Below, in pieces: positions 62,905 through 64,000 of a stretch of DNA of 64,000 nucleotides. Under the pieces are notes generated by a model. The model did no database searches. It was not told the origin of the DNA and worked only from the letters and a program-made list of their open reading frames with translations. The stretch covers positions 1 to 64,000 of the forward strand of contig CBDDYU010000002.1 in NCBI GenBank assembly GCA_965235655.1, in the 5' to 3' direction. A program made the translations under genes and the position numbers. Numbering within the stretch: position 1 is the first letter of the stretch; each line of letters starts with the position of its first letter. Source of the DNA: CBDDYU01 sp965235655 (GTDB lineage: Bacteria; Pseudomonadota; Alphaproteobacteria; Pelagibacterales; Pelagibacteraceae).

Positions 62905-63829
62905 ATTTTGGGATTATAAAAAACCAAACCTAATATCATGGCTTCTGTTCCCAATATCAAAGCTGGTTGAAGTATACTCATCTTTTTTTTTAAACAAAAA
63001 AAAAAATAATTTTAAAATTAAAACTATTTGTATTGGTAATATTTATATAGGTGGTACAGGCAAAACATCACTGGCTATCACAATTAATGAAATTTTAAAA
63101 AAAAATAAATTTAGAACTTGTTTTATTAAAAAATTTTACTCTAACCAAGATGATGAACAAAAAATATTGCAACAAAATGGTAGAGTTTTTTTAGAAAAAA
63201 AAAGATTTGATAGTTTAAAAATTGCTGAAAATGAAAAATATCAATATGCTATTTTCGATGATGGTTTGCAAGATCATTCTATTGATTATGATTTTAAATT
63301 AGTTTGCTTCAATACTATAAATTGGATTGGAAATGGAATGGTAATTCCTGCTGGACCATTAAGAGAAAATATTAAAAATCTTAAACAGTATAATTATGTG
63401 TTTTTGAATGGAAATTTAGAAAATTTAGATTTTATAAAAAAAGAAATTTTTTCTTTAAACCCAAAAATACAAATAATGATAGGAGAATATATACCAACCA
63501 ATTTAAATGAATTTAATTTCAATGAAAATTATTTAGCTTTTTCAGGAATAGGTAATCATGAAACTTTTATAGCTATGTTAAAATCAAACAAATTTAAAAT
63601 AGTTAAACATATCGAGTATCCCGATCATTACAAATATTCTAAAAATGATATTAAAGAATTACTTAAAATTTCAAAGAAATTAAATTGTAAAATAATTACA
63701 ACAGAAAAAGATTTTCTTAGATTAGAAGAAGAAAATATTAATGAAATTAAATTTGTCAAAACAAAACTAAAGATTGTGGATGAAAAAAAATTAATCAAAG
63801 CTATTCTTAACATAAATGAAATACATTAA
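62885..63829 (+). CDS. lpxK: tetraacyldisaccharide 4'-kinase
   Basis: 314 residues. Phosphorylates lipid A disaccharide at the inner membrane. N-terminal membrane helix (NLISWLLFPISKLVEVYSSFF), P-loop GNIYIGGTGKTSLAI, and FDDGLQDHSI with the catalytic-site acids; later AGPLRENI and FSGIGNHETF. It overlaps waaA by 20 bases and the next gene by 14. Confidence 0.95.
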   Translation: MQLKKPEFWDYKKPNLISWLLFPISKLVEVYSSFFLNKKKNNFKIKTICIGNIYIGGTGKTSLAITINEILKKNKFRTCFIKKFYSNQDDEQKILQQNGRVFLEKKRFDSLKIAENEKYQYAIFDDGLQDHSIDYDFKLVCFNTINWIGNGMVIPAGPLRENIKNLKQYNYVFLNGNLENLDFIKKEIFSLNPKIQIMIGEYIPTNLNEFNFNENYLAFSGIGNHETFIAMLKSNKFKIVKHIEYPDHYKYSKNDIKELLKISKKLNCKIITTEKDFLRLEEENINEIKFVKTKLKIVDEKKLIKAILNINEIH

Positions 63830-64000
63830 ATATTTAATACAATTTATATTAATAATTTTATTATTTATAATTTTTAAAATAATTGGATTAAATAATTCAT
63901 CTTATTTAGGTGGAAAATTATTTCAATTTATTGGTCCTTTATTTAGGTCCAAAAAAATTATTCAAACAAATATAAAAAAAGCTTTGCCAAATATAGATGA
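63816..64000 (+). CDS. start of a lipid A lauroyl/myristoyl acyltransferase-like gene (cut by window edge)
   Basis: Sixty-one codons are visible from ATG 63816. An N-terminal membrane helix (YLIQFILIILLFIIFKIIG) is followed by GGKLFQFIGPLFRSKKIIQTNIKKALPNI, which resembles the LpxL/HtrB opening (R...N...A.P). The operon context after lpxK supports it. The HX4D active site lies beyond the edge. Confidence 0.72.
   Translation, partial: MKYIKYLIQFILIILLFIIFKIIGLNNSSYLGGKLFQFIGPLFRSKKIIQTNIKKALPNID

Noticed and set aside
1..64000. CRISPR arrays, insertion sequences, prophage or rRNA genes
   Set aside because: No regularly spaced repeats, transposase, integrase, phage structural gene or rRNA sequence was seen.

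Overview
The window is AT-rich chromosomal DNA with very short gaps between genes, many stop/start overlaps and small proteins. The gene set is alphaproteobacterial: CcrM GANTC methylase, petABC, the ctaC-ctaD-ctaB-ctaG-ctaE series, UbiK, DciA-like DUF721, AtpF' plus AtpF, and a retinal-forming carotenoid cluster. Together these point strongly to a SAR11 (Pelagibacterales) marine bacterium. I see no insertion sequence, prophage, CRISPR array or rRNA. One tRNA gene is present (tRNA-Gln, TTG).

Layout. 0-5.7 kb: an ELM1-like protein, thioredoxin reductase, an HxlR regulator with a small unknown protein, two dehydrogenase-fold proteins and an aspartate-type aminotransferase. 5.8-11.5 kb: uvrB, a pteridine-reductase-like SDR, folB, uvrC and pgsA, nearly all overlapping. 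11.5-15.1 kb: ilvE, a MarR / response regulator / histidine kinase set resembling petP-petR, and ubiK. 15.1-21.05 kb: lgt, midA, pgeF, prs, rplY, pth, ychF. 21.0-23.6 kb: cytochrome bc1 (petABC) on the minus strand, broken by seven single-base indels as given. 23.7-27.7 kb: trmL, hemF, greA, cca with its tRNA, ispE. 27.7-31.8 kb: a TPR protein, an unusual family-4-like uracil-DNA glycosylase, rnhB, ccrM. 31.8-37.6 kb: an FAD monooxygenase, mutY, a DUF721 protein, a DsbA-like protein and a shortened SMC.

37.6-46.6 kb is one long plus-strand run: the F0 sector of ATP synthase (atpI, B, E, F', F), then crtI-crtB-crtY-blh (lycopene, beta-carotene, retinal), ispH, thrB and rnhA. Retinal is the chromophore of proteorhodopsin, whose gene is not in the window. 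46.6-54.0 kb, minus strand: a peroxiredoxin, thrC, SURF1, and the cytochrome c oxidase genes ctaE, ctaG, a 41-residue membrane protein, ctaB, ctaD and ctaC. 54.0-59.0 kb: rsmE, an L-2-haloacid dehalogenase, a broken DUF924 gene, and a redox/quinone locus (HxlR, CDGSH protein, pirin, quinone oxidoreductase) with a strong palindrome in its divergent promoter. 59.0-64.0 kb: ubiA and an envelope run (MsbA-like ABC protein, waaA, lpxK, start of an lpxL-like gene).

Points that stand out: a uracil-DNA glycosylase that has lost three of four Fe-S cysteines; an SMC with no recognisable hinge; a tRNA-Gln whose 3' CCA lies 3 nt before the start codon of the CCA-adding enzyme; a perfect hairpin over the crtI start codon; three GANTC sites in the 92-bp ccrM leader; and ten convergent gene pairs with essentially no DNA between stop codons. 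Fifteen single-base indels break petA, petB, petC, SURF1, ctaE, DUF924, msbA and waaA; I treat most as probable sequence errors.
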